Origin: Lineus longissimus
Taxonomy: Eukaryota; Nemertea; Pilidiophora; Heteronemertea; Lineidae
NCBI RefSeq assembly: GCF_910592395.1
Contig: NC_088310.1
Span: 8,437,501-8,501,500, forward strand
DNA: 64,000 bases
Direction of reading: 5' to 3'
This document shows, one piece after another, positions 37,401 to 48,500 of this stretch. Within the stretch, counting starts at the first letter, position 1, and each line of letters starts with the position of its first letter. A model generated the notes under the pieces. It did no database searches. It saw only the letters and a list, made by a program, of their open reading frames with translations, and was not told the origin of the DNA. The position numbers were made by a program, and so were the translations under genes.

Positions 37401-39560
37401 CAACATATTTCATGAGTATCAAGCATGTTTTCAAACCTTGATATATGGCCTTTAAGTGATGTGACCCAAGGTTTACTCATCTCCTTGGTCTGGCGAGTGC
37501 CGCTATCCGATTATGCTCATCGATTACTTGTTACGCGGCCTACCACGGTGGCATATACCTCCAACATGGTTTATGCGAAATCAATTACATGTATAACCAT
37601 AGCAAATCTACAAGTTGCCACCACGAATTAACCGCGGCTTCAGTGCAGCATTGAAGCCAACAAGTTACAGGCAGGGGCAGGTTCATTTGAAAAGATGTAA
37701 CATTTGATTCCACACTCAGAAGCCGCATTCAGCTTTTACGTGCCTCATCAAATCATAGTTGTCAAATGAAAATACATGTAGTTCTACTGAGCAACCTCTT
37801 CAAATCAAGATCAGGATTTCGTCTCGGGAGAAGCAAAAAAGAAAGAATCGCTGACACTTTGAATTGAGCCCTTTCCTCAGAGGATAGGCATGACATTTTC
37901 ACTGATGAATACAAAATGATGCACGAGTTACACGATTGGCGCAAAACATCCCCATGCAGACTTCATAAACGACTGGTCTTGTTTTTAACGTGTCGTAGTT
38001 GGTAAGTTTGATTCCATCCGAATCTCTGTTAATTATTTCCGTGATGTATCTCTGCAGTTAGAATTTCTAATTCTTTGTTGAACTGACTTCAGTTTATCCA
38101 GTTCCACCCGCTCGTTCATTGTGCATAACAGCTAGTTTCTCATCAATCATTTTCTGAACATCATTACGCTGCGCACGGATTAGTAGTCATCCTGATTTAT
38201 GGGACAAAGATACTAAATCTGCTGCTACTTTTTTGCTGGTTGAACAGGCTGCACGAGATACTCTTAGATTAGATTTGTGGCGCTGAATTCAGCCTCGACG
38301 AGACTTGGTTTGATTGAAACTGACGAATATATTGCCGCCAATTGAATCTTGGTTAAAAACGGGACGATGGTCTTTCTTTATTCCATTTATTGTGATTCAT
38401 TCGTGACAGAGCTGTCCGCCTTTGCAAAGAGAGAACTTTTTTTCCAATCACTCCTTTTTATTCAATTGATTAACTGGTAAGCTGAAGCATATAAACAACT
38501 ATTTGATAAAATTCCCCCATAAACGTGCAGTGGTCGGCCGCATACGAATTGAATTTCTCTTTCCTCGCACCGCTATCCGCTAAGTGCAAACTTGTGTCGC
38601 CGGTGGAGCTTCTTTTTATTTTTTAAAGGTAGCAATTGCCAATATAATGCGCTTGGCAGTAAAAACATGGTGCATGGTTACAGAAAAGGTCATGGTCATA
38701 CCATTAAAAACACAAGACAAAAGCAGAGTTAAACATGGTAAACATGTATGGAATCACCCCCGGATTCACCGCTTCTCGAAAACTCAATCAGCGTCTTTGT
38801 TGCTCCGCGTCCTCTGAACCAAATTCCTGGGGGGCCATTCCAATTTATCACATCCTGAAGGCAACACAACGCTCTTATTTTCTTACAAAATCGTTTCATA
38901 TGTGCTGCTATTTCATCGTTATTTCGTTTTCCCTCATAAGTATAAATCTAATTGGTAGTATGACCCTTAGTTATCGGCAGTAGTTTTGTCAAGAAACTTG
39001 GCCATTTTGCACATGAGCGTAATATGATTCGATATTGTCAAAATGTGACCTTATTTTATATACTGCATTCCAACATGTCTGTCCAAACAATCTTTCAGTC
39101 TGAGTCTAAAAGATCTAGTCATTCACCTCTGCTAGAAAAAATCCTCACCTTTTGCTTGGCTCATTTCTTATGCTTTCAAAGCTGCAGATGCAGAATTTCA
39201 CGCTTCTCATTGGACAATACGTCTAACGGGATGTCACTCTAGTCTCGCGAGATCCATACCAAACGAAACAAGGGTAGGAAATGTTACGTCATTTGCTGGT
39301 TCTGATAGCTGATTGACGTGATGTATCACCAAATTCTGCATTCGAAAATTTCTGAAAAATAAATTCTTTGTCTCCTTCCTATAATATACTTACTCAAGAA
39401 CCTTGGGAGGTTTAAACGTGATCTCTACTTTGTAATCAGTATTGACAGCCATTTTGATGGTCCTGTCCGAAGCAAACCGCTGGCCATCGTTCTTGAAGTA
39501 GACTTCTTTGTTGTTCTCGACCCGCCGCCATGAGACCAGGATCCGCAGGCTGTCAGACAT
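31482..39560 (-). CDS. cnrip1: CB1 cannabinoid receptor-interacting protein 1-like (3 coding exons)
   Basis: Coding exons on the minus strand are 39560-39394 (167 nt), 32247-32103 (145 nt) and 31646-31482 (165 nt). They are joined by gtaagt/ttttcag and gtgagt/tcttcag introns with phases 2 and 0. The product is 158 aa, close to the roughly 164 aa of vertebrate CNRIP1. Aligned by memory, shared features are F/Y-x-K-x-D-G-Q-R-F ... RTIK near residues 22-36, TDYKVEITFKP near 41-51, L-x-I-x-G / VYTG-x-W near 58-82, GTF-x-D-V-x-Q-x-KFY near 109-122 and WGSPL-x-x-V-x-YECK near 128-143. In vertebrates this cytosolic RhoGDI-like-fold adaptor binds the CB1 receptor tail and damps its activity. A ctctttgcag acceptor 18 nt before the ATG (exon start 39578) implies an upstream non-coding exon. 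Intron 1 is 7.1 kb and contains a THAP-bearing transposon. Confidence 0.88.
32297..32431. repeat. long foldback (about 60-bp arms) next to the CNRIP1-like exon 2 acceptor
   Basis: The left arm (cccaagtcatcataattttg ... cgtctccgccaattcctgac, gcaaggttggttgcagctac) pairs with an inverted right arm. The right arm runs from gtagctacaatccaaccttg to gcaatgacttggga, and the loop is about 12 nt. On the transcribed minus strand it ends only 50 nt before exon 2, overlapping the usual branch-point zone. No ORF is present. It is probably a small foldback transposon. Confidence 0.75.
33420..35392. other. intronic sequence with homopolymer-rich repeats
   Basis: This is part of intron 1 of the CNRIP1-like gene. 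G and C runs at about 33662, 33889 and 35041-35060 sit within texts such as ggggggg-aacccccccc, typical of decayed dispersed repeats. Open frames at 34300-34608 (plus) and 34630-34938 (minus) are unsupported. Confidence 0.4.
35393..35511. repeat. 119-bp hairpin element with 22-bp perfect arms
   Basis: atatgaataaagactagcaa then at is mirrored by atttgctagtctttattcat then at. Inside is a second inverted pair (tgtacag ... ctgtaca). It is probably a small MITE. Just upstream (35274-35322) is another hairpin, gcagaaaggcc-ttcggcctcgg-cttttctgc. Confidence 0.75.
36364..36669 (+). CDS. THAP-type zinc finger protein (single domain, 101 aa)
   Basis: The ORF is almost exactly one THAP domain. Residues C4 and C9 (YCVAPNC), the FHEFP motif near 25-29, the invariant W40, C58 and H61 (KLCSDHF) and the terminal AVPT near 88-91 give the C2CH zinc site and hydrophobic core expected of this DNA-binding fold. 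The protein stops ten residues after the domain, whereas THAP proteins normally continue. Given the surrounding inverted repeats, this is most likely the 5' end of a transposon gene cut by deletion rather than a host regulator. The start codon follows cattcact and is the first in-frame ATG. Confidence 0.75.
   Translation: MVYCVAPNCVKASTKNNRMTDGTHFHEFPKPVERERRKLWIRKCKRLEYWKPGPSAKLCSDHFIDTDYHMKPDICIQLNIKCHLLKTAVPTMSIAFNARGC
37064..37216 (-). pseudogene. P2X7-C-like / transposon accessory protein N-terminal fragment (50 aa)
   Basis: A 50-codon minus-strand ORF begins MASAYSSESESSEFEDVLVD. It carries LYMFEPLISLD at 29-39 and ends in an acidic serine-rich tail. The serine/acidic start followed by a (P)YMFEP motif is the usual opening of invertebrate proteins annotated as P2X purinoceptor 7-like, which are often transposon-associated. 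The cysteine-rich body of that family is absent. It converges on the THAP ORF and is preceded by the same gtagatcaggtca motif. The family assignment is from memory and tentative. Confidence 0.45.
37491..39393. other. remaining intron 1 sequence, nothing recognised
   Basis: No additional exon fitting the CNRIP1-like reading frame is needed, because exon 1 and exon 2 join in phase. No repeats stand out. Confidence 0.45.
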
Positions 39561-40397
39561 GATTCAACTCCAAGTTATCTGCAAAGAGAAGCCCGATGGA
39601 TTCCTTTAACATTTTCACTTTAAACAACGATGTCTGACGGACTGAATATTATCTGTTGGTTGTCGCCCAACCATCCCTCAGAAGGTCTTCAGCTTTCAAC
39701 GACAAAAAAATTATCTGCCCTCGTGCGAGTCGTTAATTGCTATCTATCACAACCATGCTTCGTTTTCAGCACTCATGAATCCCGTCGAAATGTGGCAGGT
39801 GGTTTTCTGGTAATTTCTATCCATCACAACCACGTTTCGTTCTCGGCAATCATGAATGCTATCGACAAAGAATTTGATTTTAGAAAATCTTGGCCAAACT
39901 GCTATGTGGTAAGAGACCACCACTCCAAAAACCAAACAGAAATTCCATTTCCCCGATCTGTCAAGATGTTGACATCAGTGGTTCCATCATGGTGATAAGC
40001 ATTATTCAATATCGGCGCGGAAAGATTGGATCACCAGTTTTTGTATGACACGATCGATATTGAAGGTCGCCCTCAGACCAATTCGTATCCACAGATAGGA
40101 GATCACATTCGTCAGCCATCTTTCAACAGGCAGGTTGTTATGTGTATATGGAATAATCGCAGGAGAAACATGTCTTTCGACATAACATATCACTGAACGG
40201 AAGTTGGTGCGGATACTACTCCAAACAGCCATATATGTGAAGGGGAAAGTAATCAACTGAAGAGGGATAAGCACATGAACGCAGGCGACTTCGACTGTAC
40301 TCTGAAACGCAACGGAATCTCCATTGGCATTTGTTTTCGACATTACATATCACAGTATTGGTGCAGTTGCTATTCCAAACCGCAACACACGTCAAGA
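39561..40397. other. upstream region of the CNRIP1-like gene
   Basis: It contains the short 5' untranslated part of exon 1 (39561-39578) and an intron behind a ctctttgcag acceptor. A local diverged duplication, tcgacat(a/t)acatatcac(t/a), lies near 40176-40195 and 40338-40353. A promoter could not be placed. Confidence 0.4.
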
Positions 40398-40579
40398 GCC
40401 GGTGTAACATCTGTGGTTGTTCCCCATGTTTCAGTGTTTCCAAACAATAGGCAGCTAGAGAGACCATGACTTTTCAATAGGGGGGATACACAGAAAAACT
40501 CGTCAATCTATTTTTGAGCGTTCCCAAACAATGAGGGGAAACACTCAAAAACCGAAACACTCAAAAACATTACACCGGC
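40398..40579. mobile_element. MITE, GCCGGTGTAA family
   Basis: The 182-bp element has inverted ends (gccggtgtaacatctgtgg and inverted attacaccggc) and an inner inverted pair (cagtgtttccaaacaat and gtgtttcccctcattgtttg). A partial copy of its left end occurs at 24036-24095. No ORF is present. Confidence 0.65.
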
Positions 40580-40583
40580 AATA

Positions 40584-40711
40584 GGGAGTTTTGGCAAAGC
40601 CCTTGAAACGTCCACGTGAACGCCTGTCCCATTGTTTGCCTTCGTTATTAGGAGGTCGAACAATGGGATAAGCGTTCGCGTTAGCGTTTCGGGTGCTTTG
40701 CGAAAACTCCC
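40584..40711. mobile_element. MITE, GGGAGTTTTCGCA family, copy B
   Basis: The 128-bp palindrome starts gggagttttggcaaagccc and ends ggtgctttgcgaaaactccc. The inner arms cgtgaacgcctgtcccattg and caatgggataagcgttcgcg flank gttattaggaggtcgaa. It starts four bases after the end of the GCCGGTGTAA element, so two unrelated MITEs abut. Confidence 0.8.
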
Positions 40712-41314
40712 AACAACTCGAGGGAGATTCCACGTGTGAAGGTTGTTTTTTAAGAAAAGACGGTATAACCCGATGCCAGGACCCCTACCCCTCGGCGGCG
40801 GTCAGCATTGTTAATGCTACTGGGGGTATGCTTGGTGGAAGGCTGCTACAAGCAATCCAGGGATGAACAACAGAAATCCCATTTTAAAATTGAGTGCATA
40901 GTACGTCCCCGGGAGCGGGGGCAGAGAATGGTCAAATGTACATGCCTTCAATAAGATCCACAGAAACCTACCTCGCAATGTAGAGTGTTCTCAGTGATAT
41001 GTAGGCCTATCTGATACACCCGTGGATAAACTGAACAGCTTGCTTGTACAATGAATGACTTAAAAATAATTAAAGCACAGCTTGTATAGGCCTATGTTGA
41101 ATAACAATAACCTAGTTAATGCACTGCTGTAAACTATTGTAATGGCATTGACAAACTTAGCCCGGTTACTCCTAGGACAAAGTTATGAGATATGACGAAA
41201 TAGATCATGCAGATACCGGGTTGGCTATCTGTCTGAAATTAATAGAAATGACTTGGGCGGTCAGAATATTATCGAATATTTTAAGTTACCAACATTTTCC
41301 TATGCATTTTCAAA

Positions 41315-41385
41315 TAATTTTCGAAACGCCAACGTGAACGCGTGTCCCATTGTTCGGCATCATGATCAGGAGCTCGAACACGAGA
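41315..41385. mobile_element. partial GGGAGTTTTCGCA MITE, copy C
   Basis: cgaaacgccaacgtgaacgc, gtgtcccattgttcggcatc and caggagctcgaaca match the left-centre part of copies A and B. The outer terminus and right arm are missing or scrambled. Confidence 0.6.
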
Positions 41386-44300
41386 ACTCACTATAGATAC
41401 CCGCTTCAGTCTTTTTCCGGGGCATTTTTCGTTGCAATTCAGCATCGCGACACACCACAATCCAGCCAGTCTCTCCGCTAATTTGTCGTTTCCCGACACC
41501 CACTGAAGTAATTACATCAGAATCGATCCTTTTAGGTGCGCAAACGAAATAGGTCTGAGGCGACATCGTGATGAAGGTGATGTTTTGCTTTGAGGTGGAA
41601 ATATGTTACCCTATAAACACGGTAATGACGCTTTGAAGCGGAAATTATCTGCGGATGGATCTGACGCTCTGGGGACTGAGTTTATATTCGCCAGATCTGG
41701 TATTCGAGGATGCATAGTAGCATTTGGATTTAGGCTGAAAAGGAACCAGCATGAAATGTTTCACACATGCTGATATCCTCTCTCTTTAACTAGGCGAAAG
41801 GTCGAAAAAAACATATCGAAAAAAATATATCTCTAGCTACCGTTCACATCTTTAAGGCAAGACCCATTCATCCATTATTCGCCAACGCGTGAAAAACCTT
41901 TGAAAAAAACATGTAGTACGGACATGATTGCTTGTTTATTCTCTGTACTATTCTCGGGTTTGAACTGCCTTTGCCGTGACAGTTTGTGCAGGACCTGGCC
42001 CACTTCCATTTAATTATTATGGTATAAACACCTGTTTTGTGACGGGCATCCTAACTTTCACATTATAAGACATACCACCTTTTAGCTCTGGCTCAGTTAA
42101 TCAGTTAAAAGACATTAAGAAGGTTGAATCTAAATCTAGCCGATGCCCTTCTCAGATGAAAGCGTGACATTTTGTGAGGCAACCGCGTAAAAAACCTAAA
42201 AGATTTTCAACTACATGTACCTATATAGAATGTTGTATTGCATACTCTCAGCATCTTAGCCGCTTTGATGAGCTATCAAAACCTCGCCATTTGCAGCCGA
42301 CCGCCTTTAATTTATTTTTGAACCTGCCAGAAAAGTCAATCCCATTGTAGGGACATATATGGCAACCTTCAGACTGGTTCGCCAAATTGATAATGTATTC
42401 ATACGCCATTGAATATAAATCTGCATGCCATCATCAACTTCGTCATCATCACCATCGTCGTCAGCGTAGTCAATATCATCATCATCGTCGTCATCATTAT
42501 CAGCATCATTGTCATCATTTCCATCGTCATCATCCTTATCATCGTCGTGATCATCATCGTCATTATCATCATCATCGTCTTCGGCCTTGTGATCCTATTC
42601 GGATCCTCCTTGACGTTTAACTCAGTAAGCGCAGCTTCGTCGATAATGAAATGCATGTCAATCTAATATAGCCTATAGATTATCGATCGGTTACATCTAT
42701 GATGTACATGTACATGTAGCGATTCAAAGCTAGAGCAAAACACTATTGAGATGTTGCCAGCAGCATCATCACCGTGGGAATAGATAACCGAGAGGAGACG
42801 AACATCAAAGCAATATGTTGCTTGAGATGTTCTTTTTCCGCTGCATTGATAGAGAGAGCAAAATAGTGTATGATTTCGCCTTACTTGGTACCTGTTATGG
42901 GAGTCGCAGTTTGAGACAAGGACTATGGTCGTGTGCCTCCATTGAAAGCTCGGCAATATAATGCATGTACACCTCCGTCTTCGGGATTCGGAATTTTTGA
43001 GATTTACGCTATAGACTGTCACTCCGAAGTTGGCCGTCCTAGATAGTTCCACCCCAGAGCCTCAGAGCTTTGTGGTCAGGGGACTGTCGTTTGGCCAGTA
43101 TTCTGGAATGTATTTTGGAAAGTATGCCGAAAGCTGTACATCGTTACCGAACCAACATCCGTGGTAATAACTTTCTTTCTAAGCGAATGTCCCAATGAGC
43201 GGGCAATGCAATATTCGTTGTCGACCATCAGGTATGAACGAACCAACGTTCGAGACGTATATCTCTGAGCGCACGGATCCTTGGGATTCCTCTTTTGAGC
43301 CTATCTTTTGCTACCGAAATACTACTCAACATGCACAATATGATATTAGATATGGTCAGGAATAAGCACTGATCCTACTGAGCTAACAGTTTCGTCTCTA
43401 CCCAAACCGTCTAGAAATGCAATCGAAGGAATATCTGAATACATGTAGCAAGGGAAGGATTGTGTCCCAGGCATTCAAGAGGAATTGCTGACGTCATCGA
43501 TCTGCGTCAGACATTTTGAAAAAAATCTAAAGCGTATTTTGTTGCTTCGTAATTGAATAGGGAAGGGAACACCCAGTCCCGCTTCTGATGGCACTGTAGC
43601 ATGTACTAATCAATTACACATTAGCATGAGGATTGATTTATGCTTGACACACTCTTAGAGATGAATACCTCGAGAAAGCGAGAGCTATATTATCGAACAG
43701 GTTCGAGTATAATTTGCTTCGAGTGTGTGTCTGCGACAATGAGAAGGCAGTCAGAAAAATCTAATATATCTGGTACCAAAATTATTTTCGGCTCACTTAT
43801 ATATTTTGGCTGGTACTTGTATACTGGTTGTTCCAACCGTGCTCGCGAAATGATCAGCCCATTATCTTAGCATAAGCTCCGAGTTACGCATTACCGATGC
43901 CTGCGGACGAGCGACTTGACAAGTTGAGAGGGAGCTGTGAGAATTTTTTTAAAGCATATTGGCAAGAGGATGGAAAATCGAGAATGGCTTGTTGGAGAAA
44001 GTTTCTAGATAGTACAATGTAATAAGAAAAACGCCGTCCCAAATACGTTGATAGGCACTGTTCTTTCGCCTATCTTACTATCAAGCGCATCTATATGGGC
44101 GGTGAATGATGGGACAACAAAATAAAAACAAAACGCAATTTGTAAGAAACCAATTCTATAACAAAAAGAGCTCAACGTGATCGCATGACGGCTTCGTCTC
44201 CAGGCAACCGACGGGAACTGAACACTGAGAATCTTCTTTAAAAGGATCTTCAAGGAATTCGATTCGGCAATGAATCCTCAGTGATTCTGTGACCAAATAT

Positions 44301-45571
44301 CATATATTGTATATCACTATCTTCTTTCAGGAATACAGAGGCTTGCATATCATGAATCACACATTCATTAGTTGAATATGATCAATAAATAAGTGCGGTC
44401 GAACACACTTTTTCCTTTTATTGGCAGTGTATAGGCTATAACACTCACAACATCAGAAGGCAAGAGTGCGAGTGTGGCTATCAGATGACTGAAATCGTTA
44501 TTACCATCATCAGTTAGTTGATAAGTTGATGAGACCGCAGGGTGAAATACATGGATACATGCGTTCGAAGCGATGAGACCAAGCTGAAAGATACAAACAA
44601 AAAGCTAGTGCAGGTGAAAACGTACCAGCATACTTCGCCAAGTGTACATAAAGCCTTATCTTACCTTTATCAGTGATACGGTGCCTTGACGTATTAAACG
44701 CGGTGTTAGCTATTTTATTCCGAACATATCAGAAATTGGTGCACACAGTCCTCAATGCGCGACTTGTTTTGCTGATGCCTTGGCTACCGTCTGCCAACCA
44801 TGCTATGAGAGGAACTCCCTCCCCTGGTTTATTGATTTCTCAGGTTTATTCTCTGTTCTCAGAAGCACCAACACCTCGAGCTAACGCTAAGGCATGACGA
44901 AACCAATCAAACACAGCCATCGGTGTGATGTGTTATTCAAAGAGAAAATATTGGTAAGATACGGAAGCTTTTTACACTCCGGACGCAGTGGATCTGCCTC
45001 TGCCCTCATCATAGGGAGACTACGTCTTTATTTGAAAGACTCTGACTCAATGTCGTCGCGGGCCTGACCGTGCGAGAGATCACTTTGTCAGATGGGACAA
45101 TCATCTTTCCTGATGATACAATGACTGGTCGAATATATTGGGTGAGTTGAATGGGTCAGAATTAACAACGGGGTCATGCTACCGGTACAAAGATTGGCAT
45201 TAGCATGCCCCATTCATACTATAGGACGGTAGGACGGGGAACAAGTCCACGAAAACAAGGGGGATCAATTGACTTCTCCATTACTATAGCGATTTATAAC
45301 ATTCTAATAGCCTGGGAATGTTGTATTTATTGTATGTTAGTGATAACATTCTTTAATTGTCAAGCGATTTTATGCAGTTTTAGCATTGTTTCCGTAGAGT
45401 TTCCGTTGATTCCGTTAAATCGACATACACCAGCTGTGACGACCGGGACAATGTATTTAGAGCGCAAATGCTGGCCTTATGTATTTTTATCTAGGTTAAT
45501 GACCGGTTTGCATACAGAATGGTAAACGACTACCAGACCAACTTTAGGAACGATAGCCCAACGTTACCAAG
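41386..45571. other. intergenic stretch with one trinucleotide tract
   Basis: No gene could be supported. An interrupted (ATC/GTC)n tract lies at 42425-42592. Near 45385-45425 the words ttccg ... gattccgttaaatcgac recall the arm of the foldback element at 8351-8566. The last about 100 bp before 45572 should include the mARC gene 1 promoter and 5' untranslated region, but no TATA box is evident. Confidence 0.4.
42425..42592. repeat. interrupted (ATC)n microsatellite
   Basis: About 165 bp is dominated by atc, gtc and atcatc triplets (tcatcatcgtcgtcatcatt and similar). The open frames that cross it on both strands (poly-His/Arg, Ile/Val, Met/Thr) are by-products of the triplet repeat. Confidence 0.9.
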
Positions 45572-48500
45572 ATGGGACTGGAAGCTCCTATTTTCACTGC
45601 TCTCCCGATGATCCTAGGAAGTCTAGGGATCTTCCTCACCTTCTATTTCCTTCACAAGAAGCGGCCGCGTCACCTGGAATATGTTGGGACAGTTAAAGAA
45701 CTGTATCTCCATCCCTTGAAGTCATGTCGCGGCGTGACTCTCCAGGAAGCGGAGTGTACTTGGTTGGGACTGAGGGCAGATGGCGTCTACGATAGGTAAG
45801 TGTATCATTCTTACCTTTTGCCTCGCATGGTAGCATTCAGGAATTTCTGAGGCAGAGTTTTGAGAGATACCAGTAGAGAAGAACTAAATATGACCCCCAT
45901 TAGAAATGGTTGAGCCAATCATATCAGATATGGCTCCGGTCAAATCTTCTTTTGGTGGGTGGGGATTTAGAGGAGTGTGGTCCATTGCTCTTTTTGTGTA
46001 CAGTTATTTAACCATGGAGTGATAGAAGGTGATTAACAGACACATTTTACATCAGCCAAGTAAACTGGCTGACAAATGCAATATCTTATAAAATATCAGG
46101 AAGGTTGAGCTAAGCGTGCGCACACGGCAAGTTTTATTTTAGTGTGCAGATTAGTTTTTCCAGGTACTTCGGATCTACATGTATTTCTACCTTTACATTT
46201 GAAGGCATTACCTGTTATGCGACCCCAGTAATGATAACAGCTTTGTGGGCCTGTGCCATAAACACCAGGCTGCCAATATCACCAGCACCATCAACGACTC
46301 GGACGAGATCCTTGTATCGGCACCAAACATGGAACCCTTGACCCTACACAAGACGTGCAAGATTGACCCATCCAAAACCATCATGTGCAAGTAAGAGCAA
46401 GGCCAGCTAAGGCTTTTTTGATGGTTTCCTCTTCTGAGGGTCCTAGCCATTTCACAACATCTTAATATTTCTGCTCACTTTGGGGAAAACAAGTTTGTGG
46501 ATTCATGCACCAAATATGATCAAATAACATTACCAATATGAATTTGTCATTGCTCCGTTTAGAAATTGCGGACTAGCGTGAACCAGATGTGGTTAATACG
46601 GTGGTTATAATGCACTACCGTTATGTTATGATATGCGAAAAACAGACACAATGTTCAGATTCAGATTGTGGTTCAATTTCACCATTGATATCGTCATCGT
46701 CATCATCATCATCATCAATGCCATCATCTGTAATGTTGACGAACAACAATTACCTGTCATGGAATCATATTTCGTTACATGTAGCTCAGCGTGTGTACAG
46801 CTTCGTCCATTTGCTTATTTTCTTAACACATTTTTGCGTCGAAGGCTATACGGCGAGATCAGCGAAACCATGGACTGCGGCGATGCTGCCGCAGATTGGA
46901 TCAACCAGGCCCTCGGGACCAGTGGACTGCGGCTCGTGTATGCTGCTGGCGGGATGAGGGAGCGGGTGTCGACCATGTTCTTCAGTGAAGATGGCGGGAT
47001 AAGCACTGATCATGACCAGAAGGTAATATGGTGACCAGGCCTGAATTATTTTGATAAAAGCCATATTGTGCCGATCGTATCATTCTAGTCTTCTCAAATA
47101 TCCTATAATTTCCCCACGAATGTAATTTATGCTGATTACGTGTAGAAGACCTTGGCGATGCAACTGTCGTCCTCGAAACCGATGTGAAACAGAGAAGCCG
47201 TGTACCCGAAATTCGGCAGATCAAAATTCCCCTGAAGAATAGCCAATGAACTACTGGATATACCACGACAGCACGTGAACGCAAAAAGCACCAACTAAAT
47301 GCGAGCGCCGCAGGTAATACTTCTCTTGCTGTTGGCTGATTCTTGAGGAGGTGAATAAACTTCCTATTTCTCTTTACCTTTGTTCTCTATTTCAGTACAC
47401 CAATCAATTCCTCCTGCCAGAGCAGAGCACTTACAATTTACTCTCCCAGGCTTCGCTAAATGACTTGAATAACAGGCTGAAGCAGAAAGTATCGGTTAGG
47501 AACTTCAGGCCAAACATTGTTGTTGACGGGTGTGCTCCATTTGCTGAGGTTAGTTACGGGTTGACTATAGGCATCACCATTTAGGTTAATACTAGAAATC
47601 CTAAAACTGAGGTGAGATAAGTGTTGACCAAAGACACCACCATTCTAGCTAGAAATCTTGAAATCCTAAAACTGAGGTAAGATAAGGGTTGATCATAGAC
47701 ACCACGATTCTGGCTAGAAATCTTGAAATCCTAAAACTGAGGTAAGATAAGGGTTGACCATAGACACCACGATTCTGGCTAGAAATCTTGAAATCCTAAA
47801 ACTGAGGTAAGATAAGGGTTGACCATAGACACCACCATCTGGCTAGAAATCTTGAAATCCTAAAACTGAGGTAAGATAAGGGTTGACCATAGACACCACC
47901 ATCTGGCTACAACTTGAAATCCTTAAGAAAATTTAGAACCCTTTCAAAACGAAGTGAATGCCAATTTCAAGGGTGGGGACCTCCTCTTTCGTTTAAGGAG
48001 GACAGCTAGGTTTTAAATGGACATTCACTTCCTTTTGAAGGAGTTCTTAATACTGGAAGATTTCAAGCTCCAGCCAGAATAGCTGTACCTATGATCCACC
48101 CTACGAGCGATTGTTGATCTATTTGACGTAATAATCTGAAGGTCAAGCAAATGCTCAATGACTTTCGACCGTTTTAATGTCAGTTGACAGTTCCTCAAAG
48201 ATTGAAAATATCTAAAAGCTTGGATAATCTATTGTCTTGCAGGATGACTGGGAGGAGATCTTCATAAATGAGTCTAGGTTCTTTCAATTTGCTCTTGCAG
48301 AAAGGTAAGACAATGTCCAGCCAAACGACAACACTGCCCAGAATCATGGTAAATGTGGCTTCCAAGTAGTAGCATAATTTGCCCGTTGATAAAGCGATGT
48401 TCTTGGACCTTTACAGTGAATAAAAATGACCCGCAACCAACCAGAATTTACCTTTACAGTGTACGTTTACAGTGTAAAGAAACACGCCATCCATTTGACA

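Larger units (their letters stand above)
35999..37490. mobile_element. TIR element carrying THAP and P2X7-like fragments (internally deleted)
   Basis: Inverted ends both begin gaccaaggag(g/a)tga and both contain (t)ttaaaggycatatatcaagg with ttt about 60 bp inward. Further in, (t)gtagatcaggtca occurs on the left (about 36271) and inverted on the right (about 37236), just upstream of each ORF. Two convergent ORFs lie inside: a THAP zinc finger (plus) and a short acidic P2X7-like N-terminus (minus). No transposase catalytic domain remains, so this looks like a non-autonomous deletion derivative. Target-site duplication is not evident. It sits in intron 1 of the CNRIP1-like gene. Confidence 0.6.

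Noticed and set aside
42387-42666. Poly-His, poly-Ile/Val and poly-Met/Thr open frames
   Set aside because: They are translations of an interrupted atc microsatellite in different frames.
46139-46204. Alternative mARC gene 1 exon 2 start after tttttccag at about 46153
   Set aside because: That frame reads through unrelated residues and breaks before the conserved NDSDEILVSAPNMEPL. The acceptor at 46203-46204 gives RHYLLCDPSND, matching gene 2 (RHFLLCDPSD).
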